Shown here: positions 43,617-53,009 of the stretch, one piece after another
How positions within the stretch are numbered: position 1 is the first letter of the stretch
Layout of the letters: each line of letters begins with the position of its first letter
Source: Alloascoidea africana
Lineage: Eukaryota; Ascomycota; Alloascoideomycetes; Alloascoideales; Alloascoideaceae
Reading direction: 5' to 3'
Length of the DNA: 64,000 nt
NCBI GenBank assembly: GCA_030581615.1
Contig: JAKTTT010000062.1
Coordinates: forward strand, 62,001 to 126,000
Notes under the pieces: model-generated
What the model was told of the DNA's origin: nothing
Seen by the model: the letters and a program-made list of their open reading frames with translations, nothing else
The model's database searches: none
Made by a program: the position numbers and the translations under genes

Positions 43617-45941
43617 TTAAAGAAGTCTTTGGAAATGCGGAAGCTTTGCATTCAGATTTGCGAGTCGAGGATACTCATCTCCTCCAATGCCAGTCCCTAA
43701 AGTTGACGGCGGGCTTTCTGGACTTAGACTTTCCGAATTGGAATAGCTTTTCTCACTAGAAGGCTGTCGGGATCGCCACTGTTCATGCGCGCCAGGAAGA
43801 ACTGGAGAAGGTCCTGAGGTGAGAAGTCTCGAATTGGACAAACTTCTAGAGGTGTCTGAACTTGTATTTGAGATTGCGTAACGGTTTAAATCAGATGAAA
43901 CAGAAACCGCTGGAGCTTCAAAGACTGAGGGTACATGTTGGTGGTGATGGTGTACAACCGATGGGAAAAACAACTCCAACTCCACTTTATCACCGTTGAA
44001 TAAAACTTCTAGATGGCTGTCTGAGTAAATGACCTCATCTTTAATCACATCTTTAAGCCGTAATATTTTGGAGTCTCCCAAAATGTGGAAAGCAGTTTTC
44101 CCATTCTCTATCAGTTCCTGCATAGTTGGCGGGGTCGAGTTCAACGGAGCATAGGTAAAATGAAGAACCTGTGACATAAACTTTAGCGTTACAGGCTTGA
44201 TGACCGATATAGGAGTAGTACCAGCAGTTGGTGGAGTCACTTCTTTATTTTTCCCAGCTGTAGATTCCTGAGCTGACAACTGTGCTAATTTGCTTGGAGG
44301 GTATTCCTCATTCATAATCTCGCGAAAGACATCTGATAATGCAAAGACCACATTATCAAAACCAAAATCTATGATGAAAGATCCAACAAGGGATTTGAGA
44401 TAGTTTGCCATGAGCTTATTATTTGGTTCAGTGGACGAGTCTACTGGAAGCAACTCCAGATTTGTTGCAATTTGCGCTAACGAGTTGTCTGAAACAAGCT
44501 TCCCTCGTATTATTTCAATTGAAAAAGGTGCCAACTTGGTGAAATACCGCGCCATGACAAAGGCAACAGTGGCACTTATAGCGGCATCTCCTAGGAATTC
44601 CATATTTTCAGATACCAAGTTGTCCGAGCTAGAACAAGTGCGTGATCTTTTAAGAAAAGAAAGCAGCTTCTGCTTTGATGTCTGGATGCGAGTGCCAGAT
44701 CCATCAATCGTCAAAGCTGAAATTGACAGCAGGGGATTTGCCGGAGGTGGGTAAGAAGAGGAAGCGCTTTTGCTGTTCACCAAAGATCTAATGGGTACCC
44801 GATTATTTCTTAGAGATTTGTCTGCAGCTCCTCCTGCGGTATCTCCGGCTGAGGAATTATCTGAAAGCCTTGAGTGAGTATAATTAATTTTGCTTCTTCG
44901 ACGCTTCTGAGGGATGGATATATCAGACAAAGTTTCATCAGCAGAGAGCTTGGCTTCACTACCGTTATTGTCCGAAGTATAAACAACAAACCTATGCTGT
45001 TTTTTCTCGGGCCGCCGTGTAGATGTCGAAGTAGCGGTTCGGGCAATAGTGGGTGGTGGGTCTTCCATCTCAACATCATTATCCACGTCCTGCTGTTCAA
45101 GACTATCCTGTATAGCTGGCAGTTGGCCCTTTGGCTTTTTCTGTCCTGAAACACCACCATTTCCACCAGATTTTGAACTAGTACTCTCGCTTTTACCTTT
45201 CTGTTTCTCTTTAGGAGTGCCTTCCGATGATCCCTTGTTCTTGCTAAGCCGCTTTCTATTTCGCCTTGCGGATTGAATAGCAGCTTTTACCAGTTTGTCA
45301 AAATCGTCCAGCGTATTCTCCGGATAGCCGAATTCGATCCTTAGAGTGTTTGCAACATTATTGATTTCCTCGTCTTGCTCACTTGCTTTCTTGGAAGACA
45401 AAGACATGGCATCGATAAGTTCCAATCTCCGTGCAGAGAACTTTTTCCATTGAGAGTCGTTTGTAAAGTTCAATTTGGTCCTGATTGCTTGAGTGAAGCC
45501 TATGGATGATTTTTTATCTTTTGTACCAGTGGACTTGGAACCTGAAGCTGATTCACCCTTTTTACTACCGGCTCTGGCTGATGATCTATTACCCTGAACT
45601 TCATTGGACTCGTCATTTGACTCGTTCTCATCTTCACTTTGATCGATATCACTTGTATACAACTCATGGACAGTACCATTCAAGGTATGGAAAGGAGTTG
45701 GAGAGGCTGTTCTGGCTTCTCTTCCTCCTAAAGTGGGTTTAAGACCGGAGTTGGAAGGAGATATACTTTTGTGTAGAAGCACAGACGAAGCGCGATCCAG
45801 CCTAGAAACCGTGGTGGTCTTGTTATTTGCAGCCGAGGCAAGCAGAAGGATTGAAGAAGCAGCTTGGTTTTCAAGAGTGGTGCTTGGCAAAGCATTCTCT
45901 GGCGGAGGAACTGGAGCAGAGGATGTTCTAGTAACGGACAT
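43617..45941 (-). CDS. VHR1-type transcription factor with an RNase III-like segment
   Basis: A 774-aa protein. Residues about 147-236 are the Vhr1 DNA-binding domain: IGFTQAIRTKLNFTND, W-KKFSARRLELIDAMSLS, KASEQDEEINNVANTLR and IEFGYP, ending with basic ARRNRKR. In S. cerevisiae Vhr1 activates biotin-uptake genes (VHT1, BIO5). Low-complexity Ser/Lys/Glu linkers follow. Residues 444-540 contain SENMEFLGDA and RGKLVSDNSLAQIATNLELL, then KLMANYLKSLVGSFIIDFGF, in the order and spacing of an RNase III domain. The first catalytic pair is kept (E448, D452); the second is replaced (N513, K516). It is therefore probably a non-catalytic RNase III fold. No double-stranded-RNA-binding domain is clear. 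The promoter has Gcn4- and Reb1-type sites. Naming it VHR1 is reasonable for the DNA-binding part only. Confidence 0.85.
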   Translation of the reverse strand: MSVTRTSSAPVPPPENALPSTTLENQAASSILLLASAANNKTTTVSRLDRASSVLLHKSISPSNSGLKPTLGGREARTASPTPFHTLNGTVHELYTSDIDQSEDENESNDESNEVQGNRSSARAGSKKGESASGSKSTGTKDKKSSIGFTQAIRTKLNFTNDSQWKKFSARRLELIDAMSLSSKKASEQDEEINNVANTLRIEFGYPENTLDDFDKLVKAAIQSARRNRKRLSKNKGSSEGTPKEKQKGKSESTSSKSGGNGGVSGQKKPKGQLPAIQDSLEQQDVDNDVEMEDPPPTIARTATSTSTRRPEKKQHRFVVYTSDNNGSEAKLSADETLSDISIPQKRRRSKINYTHSRLSDNSSAGDTAGGAADKSLRNNRVPIRSLVNSKSASSSYPPPANPLLSISALTIDGSGTRIQTSKQKLLSFLKRSRTCSSSDNLVSENMEFLGDAAISATVAFVMARYFTKLAPFSIEIIRGKLVSDNSLAQIATNLELLPVDSSTEPNNKLMANYLKSLVGSFIIDFGFDNVVFALSDVFREIMNEEYPPSKLAQLSAQESTAGKNKEVTPPTAGTTPISVIKPVTLKFMSQVLHFTYAPLNSTPPTMQELIENGKTAFHILGDSKILRLKDVIKDEVIYSDSHLEVLFNGDKVELELFFPSVVHHHHQHVPSVFEAPAVSVSSDLNRYAISNTSSDTSRSLSNSRLLTSGPSPVLPGAHEQWRSRQPSSEKSYSNSESLSPESPPSTLGTGIGGDEYPRLANLNAKLPHFQRLL

Positions 45942-46019
45942 TGCTGGTTACACTCTTATCCATTCTATTGAAGGCCACCGGCAAATCCAAAAAGAGGTGA
46001 TCATGACAAATGAATCAAC

Positions 46020-46112
46020 TGAGTCAGGTATTTGGATATAATCCGGGTAACATATGGCAGAAGAGTCTAGTTACCCGCCCACTGACATGACTCAAAATAA
46101 ACCCGTGAGTCA
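46020..46112. promoter_or_regulatory. cluster of three Gcn4-type sites
   Basis: TGAGTCA at 46020-46026, TGACTCA at 46088-46094 and TGAGTCA at 46106-46112, all exact 7-base matches, lie 79-171 bases upstream of the VHR1-type start (minus strand, 45941). ICL1 starts more than 800 bases away, so the sites most likely serve the regulator gene. Confidence 0.65.
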
Positions 46113-46204
46113 TGCAAAGCGAAAAGCGAAACGGCCTTTACGAGCCCAAAAGAAAGCGTTAACCCTAATGTGCGTTCCACAACACCTCGGGTAATGTTAA
46201 TCTG
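46044..46204. promoter_or_regulatory. three Reb1-type sites
   Basis: CGGGTAA at 46044-46050, TTACCCG at 46071-46077 and CGGGTAA at 46198-46204 match the core of the yeast general regulatory factor Reb1. Two lie between Gcn4-type sites. Reb1 commonly clears nucleosomes from divergent promoters. Confidence 0.5.
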
Positions 46205-46560
46205 CTACCACCAAATGCGAGAAAGCAACACAGGATACAGAAAAGAAGAAAAATATTTTTCACAAGAAAACGAAAACTCGGACGGGTTCACTGGGGATTA
46301 TAAATGTAGTATGTCCATGCCCATGTCCATGTCCTTGGAAGGAGGATAGCCCGCTGGGTCTTTTCCAATCACACGATGTCATAGCTTTTAGAGCTTGACT
46401 GGATGCTGGCAGCGCCCTTCAACTTTAAAATGAATGTGAAAACAGCCGAGGGAGATGAGACCCCAGTTCCCCAGTTTCTTCTCTCCATTGTATGTGCTCT
46501 CCAGCACAGCGACAAGTGCCCTTCTGACACAGACACAGACGAGAGCCGTACGAGAGACAT

Positions 46561-46593
46561 CCGCGATCTGCCCGCGATCTGCCCGCGATCTGT
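46561..46593. repeat. 11-base tandem repeat in the ICL1 upstream region
   Basis: CCGCGATCTGC repeated three times (the last base of the third unit differs), about 350 bases before the ICL1 ATG. Confidence 0.85.
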
Positions 46594-46845
46594 CTCTCGT
46601 GTGCAATTTAGTGATGACGGAGTCTGGGGAAATGCGGCCGAATGAGGCTCTCTACATCCGTACACCCTCCAGTGTCCGTTCCGCAAGAAACCGTCCCGGC
46701 GCGGCCGCTGATTGGCTGTCGGAACGCAAGCCCCGAAGTTCGGGGGGTCACCCGGCTGCATTTTCGGTTCCCGTCCGGACCTTTACCCCGGATTTTATTT
46801 TTTCAGCACGAGCTAGAGTCATATAGGTTTGCTACCGGCCCTTGC

Positions 46846-46852
46846 TATAAAA
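46846..46852 (+). promoter_or_regulatory. TATA box of ICL1
   Basis: TATAAAA, 94 bases before the ATG at 46940. It excludes an upstream start at 46829 in the same open frame. Confidence 0.7.
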
Positions 46853-46939
46853 CCCCCCGGCTTTCCCCCGCTCTTTCCAATCTTGTCTTTTCCTTTCCTT
46901 CTCCACAAACCCTTTTCCTTTTTCAATCTCTATTTTAAA

Positions 46940-48583
46940 ATGGCTTACTCTAAAATCAACATCCAGCAGGAACAGCGCGACTTTGAGAAAGAAGTCGCCG
47001 AGGTCAAACAATGGTGGTCCCAGCCAAGATGGAAGCACACCAAGAGAATCTACACTGCCGAGGATATCGTCAGCAAACGTGGATCTCTCAAGATCAACTA
47101 CCCATCTTCTGATCAGGCAAAGAAATTGTTTGCTCTTTTGACCGAACATGACCAGAACAAGACTGCCTCTGCCACCTTTGGTGCTCTTGATCCCATCCAC
47201 GTCTCCCAGATGGCCAAGTACATCGATACCGTCTACATCTCTGGATGGCAATCATCTTCCACTGCCTCTACATCCAACGAGCCTTCCCCAGATTTGGCTG
47301 ACTACCCTTATGACACTGTTCCCAACAAGTGCGAGCAGTTGTGGTTTGCACAGTTGTTCCATGACAGGAAACAGCGTGAGGAGAGACTCAGCCTTTCTCC
47401 CGAGGAACGGTCAAAGCTCAACTACATTGACTTTCTGAGACCAATCATCGCAGATGCCGATACTGGACATGGTGGCATCACCGCCATCATCAAGCTCACC
47501 AAGCTGTTTGTTGAGAGAGGTGCTGCTGGCATTCACATTGAAGACCAGGCCCCAGGTACCAAAAAATGCGGACACATGGCCGGTAAGGTTTTGGTCCCAG
47601 TTCAGGAGCACATCAACAGATTGGTTGCTATCCGTGCCTCTGCTGACATTTTGGGAAGTGATCTCTTGGCAGTTGCCAGAACCGATTCTGAGGCTGCTAC
47701 TCTTCTCACATCCACCATTGACTACAGGGACCACTACTTCGTCATTGGTTCCACCAACCCAGACATTCCCTCCTTGGTTGACGTTATGGTCAAGGCCGAG
47801 AATGACGGTTTGTTTGGCGCTGCTCTCCAAAAGGTTGAGGATGATTGGGTTGCACAGGCTGGGCTCAAGCTCTTCCACGAGGCCGTCATTGACGAAATCA
47901 ACAAAGGATCTTATCCTAACAAGCAGCAGCTTATTGCAGCTGTGCAGAAGGAGTTGACTCCAATTTCCAACAAGTCCAACCAGGAAGCCAGAGCTTTCGC
48001 CAAGTCTTTGTTAGGAAAGGAGATCTTCTTTGACTGGGAGAAACCAAGAGTCCGTGAGGGATACTACAGATACCAGGGTGGTACTCAGTGTGCCGTCAAC
48101 AGAGCCCGAGCCTATGCTCCTTATGCCGATCTAATCTGGATGGAGTCCAAGCTCCCTGACTATGACCAGGCCAAGGAGTTTGCCGAGGGTGTCAAGTCGC
48201 TATACCCTGAGCAGTGGCTCGCTTACAACCTGTCCCCATCTTTCAACTGGACAAAGGCCATGTCTCCTGAGAACCAGGCCACCTACATCCAGCGTTTGGC
48301 TAAGCTCGGATACGTTTGGCAATTCATCACACTTGCTGGTCTGCACACCACTGCTTTGGCTGTTGACAACTTTGCCAAGGGATACAGTGAGATTGGCATG
48401 AAGCACTACGGTGCCACTATCCAGCAGCCTGAGATTGACAACAACGTTGAGGTTGTCAAGCATCAGAAATGGTCTGGCGCTGAGTACATTGATAACTTAC
48501 TCAAGATGGTTACTGGCGGCGTCACAAGTACCGCTGCTATGGGTGCTGGTGTTACTGAGGATCAATTCAAATCCAAGTTGTAA
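46940..48583 (+). CDS. ICL1: isocitrate lyase with a peroxisomal targeting tail
   Basis: Isocitrate lyase splits isocitrate into succinate and glyoxylate, the first glyoxylate-cycle step for growth on acetate, ethanol or fatty acids. The start [19 protein letters not shown] gives 547 residues, in line with fungal enzymes. The signature KKCGHMAGK carries the catalytic Cys. Other landmarks are DADTGHGG and [15 protein letters not shown]. The protein ends SKL, a canonical PTS1 for import into peroxisomes/glyoxysomes, as in alkane-using yeasts. A CTG codon (47504) at the conserved Leu of [10 protein letters not shown] supports the standard code. Codon use is strongly biased to C-ending codons, suggesting high expression. 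The GC-rich promoter probably carries carbon-source control, though I could not fix a site. Confidence 0.97.
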   Translation: MAYSKINIQQEQRDFEKEVAEVKQWWSQPRWKHTKRIYTAEDIVSKRGSLKINYPSSDQAKKLFALLTEHDQNKTASATFGALDPIHVSQMAKYIDTVYISGWQSSSTASTSNEPSPDLADYPYDTVPNKCEQLWFAQLFHDRKQREERLSLSPEERSKLNYIDFLRPIIADADTGHGGITAIIKLTKLFVERGAAGIHIEDQAPGTKKCGHMAGKVLVPVQEHINRLVAIRASADILGSDLLAVARTDSEAATLLTSTIDYRDHYFVIGSTNPDIPSLVDVMVKAENDGLFGAALQKVEDDWVAQAGLKLFHEAVIDEINKGSYPNKQQLIAAVQKELTPISNKSNQEARAFAKSLLGKEIFFDWEKPRVREGYYRYQGGTQCAVNRARAYAPYADLIWMESKLPDYDQAKEFAEGVKSLYPEQWLAYNLSPSFNWTKAMSPENQATYIQRLAKLGYVWQFITLAGLHTTALAVDNFAKGYSEIGMKHYGATIQQPEIDNNVEVVKHQKWSGAEYIDNLLKMVTGGVTSTAAMGAGVTEDQFKSKL

Positions 48584-49319
48584 GTAGAACCTCCCAGTTT
48601 TCTGTAATTGATGGACATTTGTTGTTGGCTGGTTGGATATGAACTTTAAGAATGATTAAACAAAATAGAAAAACCTTGTTATGTAAAAAAATAATAGTAA
48701 AAGCTGGATGTTTAAGCTGCACTCTATAGTTTTTGAAAATTAAGGAATATATTTGGGTTTACAATAAACTGTTTTGCAACGATTAGCTACAATTTCCACA
48801 GTGATCTTGTTTTGTGATTTTCTGTGTCTGCTTCCATGCCTAGCGTATTTTCCAGCCACAACTGAGGAAAGCTATCCAAGGCGTGCCAACTGTGCACACA
48901 TGAAGCCCTTCTTCCTGCAAAAAACGCCATTTCACTGCCAATGATCGACAAGCATCGGTCTTTAGAAAGCGATGATTGGGCATTTCTGCTTTTCCCCCAC
49001 GGATTTCTGAATTTTGGGTGGGGAGACACAGATAGCCGTGCTGGCTCGGTCTCAAATATACCGCAAAGAGAAATATAGTCGTAACTCTTATACCAGGCGC
49101 CATCCTTCTCATCTGCTAACAACCCATGATATCAAGTTCTCACTGATTTCTATTACTTCGCTCTTTTTCCTTACTCCCCGCATCTCGTGTTGACACTGCT
49201 TTTTTCATCGTTTTATTATGACTATTTAACAGTCTTGTACATAGACTGAGCATATACTGTTTTATACCCCGCCACCAAGGAGAATTTTTTGAACGAAACG
49301 GAAGCTCATCATTCCCATC
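48584..49319. other. intergenic region upstream of the Zn2Cys6 gene
   Basis: 736 bases. AT-rich to 48780; then two minus-strand frames overlap out of phase (48787-49122, 111 codons; 48840-49112, 90 codons). Neither shows a motif. I treat the stretch as non-coding. Confidence 0.4.
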
Positions 49320-52100
49320 ATGAAACGGCTTCCTCCAGCAAATGATGCCCATTTTACAGATGCTGATCCCGCAGGCGAGGTAACTGCCCGCAAAACAAAA
49401 ATCCCCCGAACTCTAACAACAGCGTGGTCTATCAAGGAGTCGCTTTCTAACGCTTCTAAATCGTCAAGCAATGATTCTGCTAAAACGGCTAGCCACTCCA
49501 CTAGCAAGTCTACTTCGAATTCTGGTGCTACCCCGCCAAAGAAGATGAAAGCTTGCACCAGCTGTAGAAGGGCAAAAGTAAGATAGCCTAGATATGGAGT
49601 ATTAAGGAATCTAGACAACTAACGAATACTTTTCTAGACGCGTTGTGAACATGAAGGAGTAGCACCTTGCAAAAGGTGCAAAGTCCATGGGCTTGAATGT
49701 GTGTTTGAAATGAAGATACCAACATACTCTACATGCTCCTCAAATGTGGTACAAACGCAAGTTAATGATAATGCCTGGATGAGCACTGTAGAAAGCCGGC
49801 TAGACTCATTTGGTTCAGCTCTAGAAAACATCTTGTCTTTGCTTCAGAATAACAATTCCAATGGTTTCCAACAAAATCGAAATACCCAATTACAACCCCA
49901 GTCGCCATACCACAAGAGCCAATCCTTGACTAATGAATTGCAACCAGCACCATTACATCAACAGAGTAATCCCCAGCTCCCCAGCCTTCTCAGAAATTTG
50001 AATCAAAGCCATTCAAACTCCCATCTAATCAACGGGCCGCCATCAGGTGTTGGAGCGTTTAATTATGGCCCCCAAGTTATGAATCAACCAGCTCCTCTTC
50101 ATCCTCCATCTTTTGATCAGCCACATTTTAGGTCTACTCAAGCTTCAGATCCACTACACAGCTCTGTTCTTCCTGGTAGAACATTTAATAACCAGCCAAG
50201 TAGCCACCAAGAACTAGCAAGTACCAAACCCTCTCTTTCATTAAGCAACAAGAGTTTGGGGATACCATTACTCTCAGAAGAGGAAGAACGAAATTTGACA
50301 CAGTTGTTTTCGTCCAAATCATCAGATAGACTTTCTTTTTTGACCAATATCCAGCCTCCGAATCTTTCCAACCTTGATCATCTATCTTTTGATGCCAAGA
50401 AGTTTAATTTAGCAGACATTCTCTCGCCCACAAATTCATTATTCAGCCTTGCGAATTCTGAAGCCTCCACAGGCGGGAATGTTCAACCCATTAATTCAAG
50501 TTCAAGTGCAACAGATTTCCGGAAAAACGGTAAAATAACCTACAAACAAGCAAATGATCTATTTGATTTTTTTGAAAGAAACTTTCAGACGCATCTATTT
50601 GGCATCAAGTTGATCAATGACTCTTTTGATAGAGCATGGAAAACATCTCCAATCTTGGTTGCTTCTGTTTGTACCGTCGCCTCTATGCACCATGTTTCTC
50701 TTAGTCATTTGTATGAGCCCATTAAAGAAGAGTTTGAAGGTTTTTGCAAGAGTCTTCTTTTTGAGTCTCCACAGTCGGAGGTAGACTGCGTTAACACCAT
50801 ATCAGCTCTGTGCATTGCCAGTCTTTGGCTTCCAGACAGTTATATGCTAAGTGGTCTGGCTCTTAGAATGGCAACAAGCATTGGACTCAACCTCCCGATC
50901 ATGTCTGGAAACAACAAGGGCGAAAAAAGTGTTTCCTTGAAAGAAAAATTGAAGCTATGGTATCTGCTTTATATTTTGGATGGGAACCAAAGTTTCGCTT
51001 ATAACAGACCGCCAATGGTGAGCAGCAGTGATCCCGCAATCGATCAAAGTCGAAGGTTGCTTGATGTGAACCTGAGCCATGAGAACCCAGCAACTTTGGG
51101 TGAGTATTTGAAAGGGTTGTTAAGAGAAGGTTTTATCCCAACCCACCGGCTATCAACAAGCAGGATGATTTTAAAAGGCAGCGACTCGGATACCCCAGAA
51201 AATCGATTGAAAAAGATAGGCTCCAGTTCGGCCCACTTGGCCAAACAAATGAAAGCATATTCGACTCAATTCAATGACATGAGGCTGGTTTCGCAATTGG
51301 AGTATAGCCAAGCAATCAGAGGTGTCTTTGATCAATTTAGTTGGAACATTATAACCCCACAGGCTCTAGGAGTTCCATGGAAAACAAATATCGAGCTTGA
51401 TAAATGGATGGTTTCCTGGGCTTGCTTGTTAACTCCATCAAGAGAAAATTCCTGGCCTTCCAAGTCCACCCTCTTACATTACAACTTTGCAAAAATGCAT
51501 ATAAACTCTTCTAGCATGAAAAAGCTACGTTTTAAAGGTGGCCATCTGCCACAGTGGGCTAATCAACTTCAAGAAAGCTCTGGCCCTCAACAAGGAAAGT
51601 CTGTTGAGCAAATAACCAAAGAAGAGTCGTTCATTTCTGATAGTATTGCTATATCTGCGGCTCAGGCAGTACTGAAAATGGCCACTACCGATGAAGACGT
51701 TATAAACTCTCTTCGATACGTACCAATTTATATTCACATGATGCTTTACTATGCTGCGCTCCTGTTGCTCAATACAAAAGGTGAAAACGATAGTCGGTCT
51801 TCATCATCACCGCCTCTTCCCCCTGTCAATTCATCGTCTATGCCAAGACTCGAGATAAGTTCTAATGATACCAAAACAATCTCTTTGGTGAGATCTCTGA
51901 AAGAGGTGTTGAAGGGGAACACACCTTCCGAGCAGCATTTAGCCAGCCAGCTGGTTGAAGGTCTTGACAGTGCTCTGGCCCAAAAATTGAAGCAGCTTAA
52001 TCTTAACTCGGATAAAATATATTCAGTCGAAGAGGATGGATCGAACAGTGGGCCTTCCGCCATTGCTGCCTGGCCTGGAACCAGCCATGCTCATCCTTAA
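49320..52100 (+). CDS. Zn(II)2Cys6 transcription factor, one intron inside the zinc cluster
   Basis: A fungal binuclear-zinc regulator of 906 residues. Exons are 49320-49577 and 49638-52100. The 60-base intron has a GTAAGA donor, a CTAAC branch near 49615 and a TTCTAG acceptor. Splicing rebuilds the cluster: C79-x2-C82-x6-C89-x7-C97-x2-C100-x6-C107 (KACTSCRRAK, then TRCEHEGVAPCKRCKVHGLE). The intron lies between Cys 2 and Cys 3, so unspliced mRNA would lose DNA binding. A Gln/Asn/Ser-rich linker follows, then a Fungal_trans-type middle region near residues 360-460 (FFERNFQTHLFG, LALRMATSIGLNLP, KLWYLLYILDGNQSF). The regulated pathway is unknown; the location beside ICL1 proves nothing. Confidence 0.9.
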
Positions 52101-53009
52101 TCCGAAGCAAGTTCTTGACGAATAATTTTTATGACTTGTACAAATGTATTATTATCCCGCCATGCCCTTTCCCAACATCAATTCAATAGATTTTTATTTC
52201 TGTTCACTTGCTTTGTTCTTTTGTCCTTTTTGGAATATAAAATATTTACTGGCAGAGATGGGGCATTGTGATATACAGATTACTTCTCTTGTATTTGGCA
52301 TCATCACTATACTTTAATTGGTGAACATAATCGCCTTTATTGCTTTCTTTTTTTTTCTTTATTTGATGTTTATGCTTTAGTATCACGAAGTTAAAATATG
52401 CTTAATGAGTTGACGATAGTACACAATGAAAGAAAAGTTGAGTAGGAGATAGAAAAGTTTGGCAAGGTGGTTCTCTCTTAGGATCCATCTCATGAGTTGG
52501 TCTTCTGAAGGTTTGTGCTTGCTATTTCCTCTATTCAAAATGAGTGTAAAAACCATCAGCATTATTTTCAGGCCAAGCAAGTGAAGAAAACAACATGTGG
52601 TACCTTACCCACAGTCCTCATTTACACAACCTCGAGATGAATGTGCCATTGAATAGACACACAGTAAGTTGTTCGGATACCGTCATCACATTTTGGAAAA
52701 CAAGCAAGGCCAAGAAAATGAGATGAGATTCATCTTGAGCCATTCCATGTAATATGTGGAAGCGAGATGCAGCACGTTTTTTTGAAGAATAATTTGATTG
52801 ACGAATGGAATAGGATGAAAACGGTATATGCATGCAGAACGTGCGTAGTGCTTAGGTTATAGTTTTTCCGATAAGGATTAGTATGTTTAGGAGGAAGTAT
52901 GAACAAATTGTTCTCCAGGTATAAATATCGCTCCCTCGTCTTATTGTCTTCCGGCCGAAGCAGATCACTTTGTTGTAGATTCTCGGGTCTAGGTGTACAG
53001 GAATCTCGA
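52101..53009. other. intergenic region upstream of the phosphodiesterase gene
   Basis: 909 bases, no supported gene; frames at 52383-52580 and 52618-53023 on the minus strand look accidental. A TATA box lies at 52920. Confidence 0.5.
52920..52926 (+). promoter_or_regulatory. TATA box of the phosphodiesterase gene
   Basis: TATAAAT, 90 bases before the ATG at 53010 and downstream of the first in-frame ATG at 52899, which is therefore unlikely to be the start. Confidence 0.65.

Larger units (their letters stand above)
45942..46939. other. divergent promoter between the VHR1-type gene and ICL1
   Basis: About 1 kb. The half near the VHR1-type gene has three Gcn4-type and three Reb1-type sites (46020-46204). 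A CATGTCC-like repeat lies at 46316-46336 and an 11-base triple repeat at 46561-46593. From 46560 the DNA is GC-rich, ending in the ICL1 TATA box. Frames at 46369-46826 on both strands are not supported. Confidence 0.55.

Noticed and set aside
48787-49122. 111-codon minus-strand gene
   Set aside because: Two frames overlap out of phase on the same strand; neither has a motif, and no TATA box is clear.
52899-53009. Earlier ATG for the sphingomyelinase-like gene
   Set aside because: It precedes the TATA box at 52920 and hides a clean signal peptide starting at 53010.
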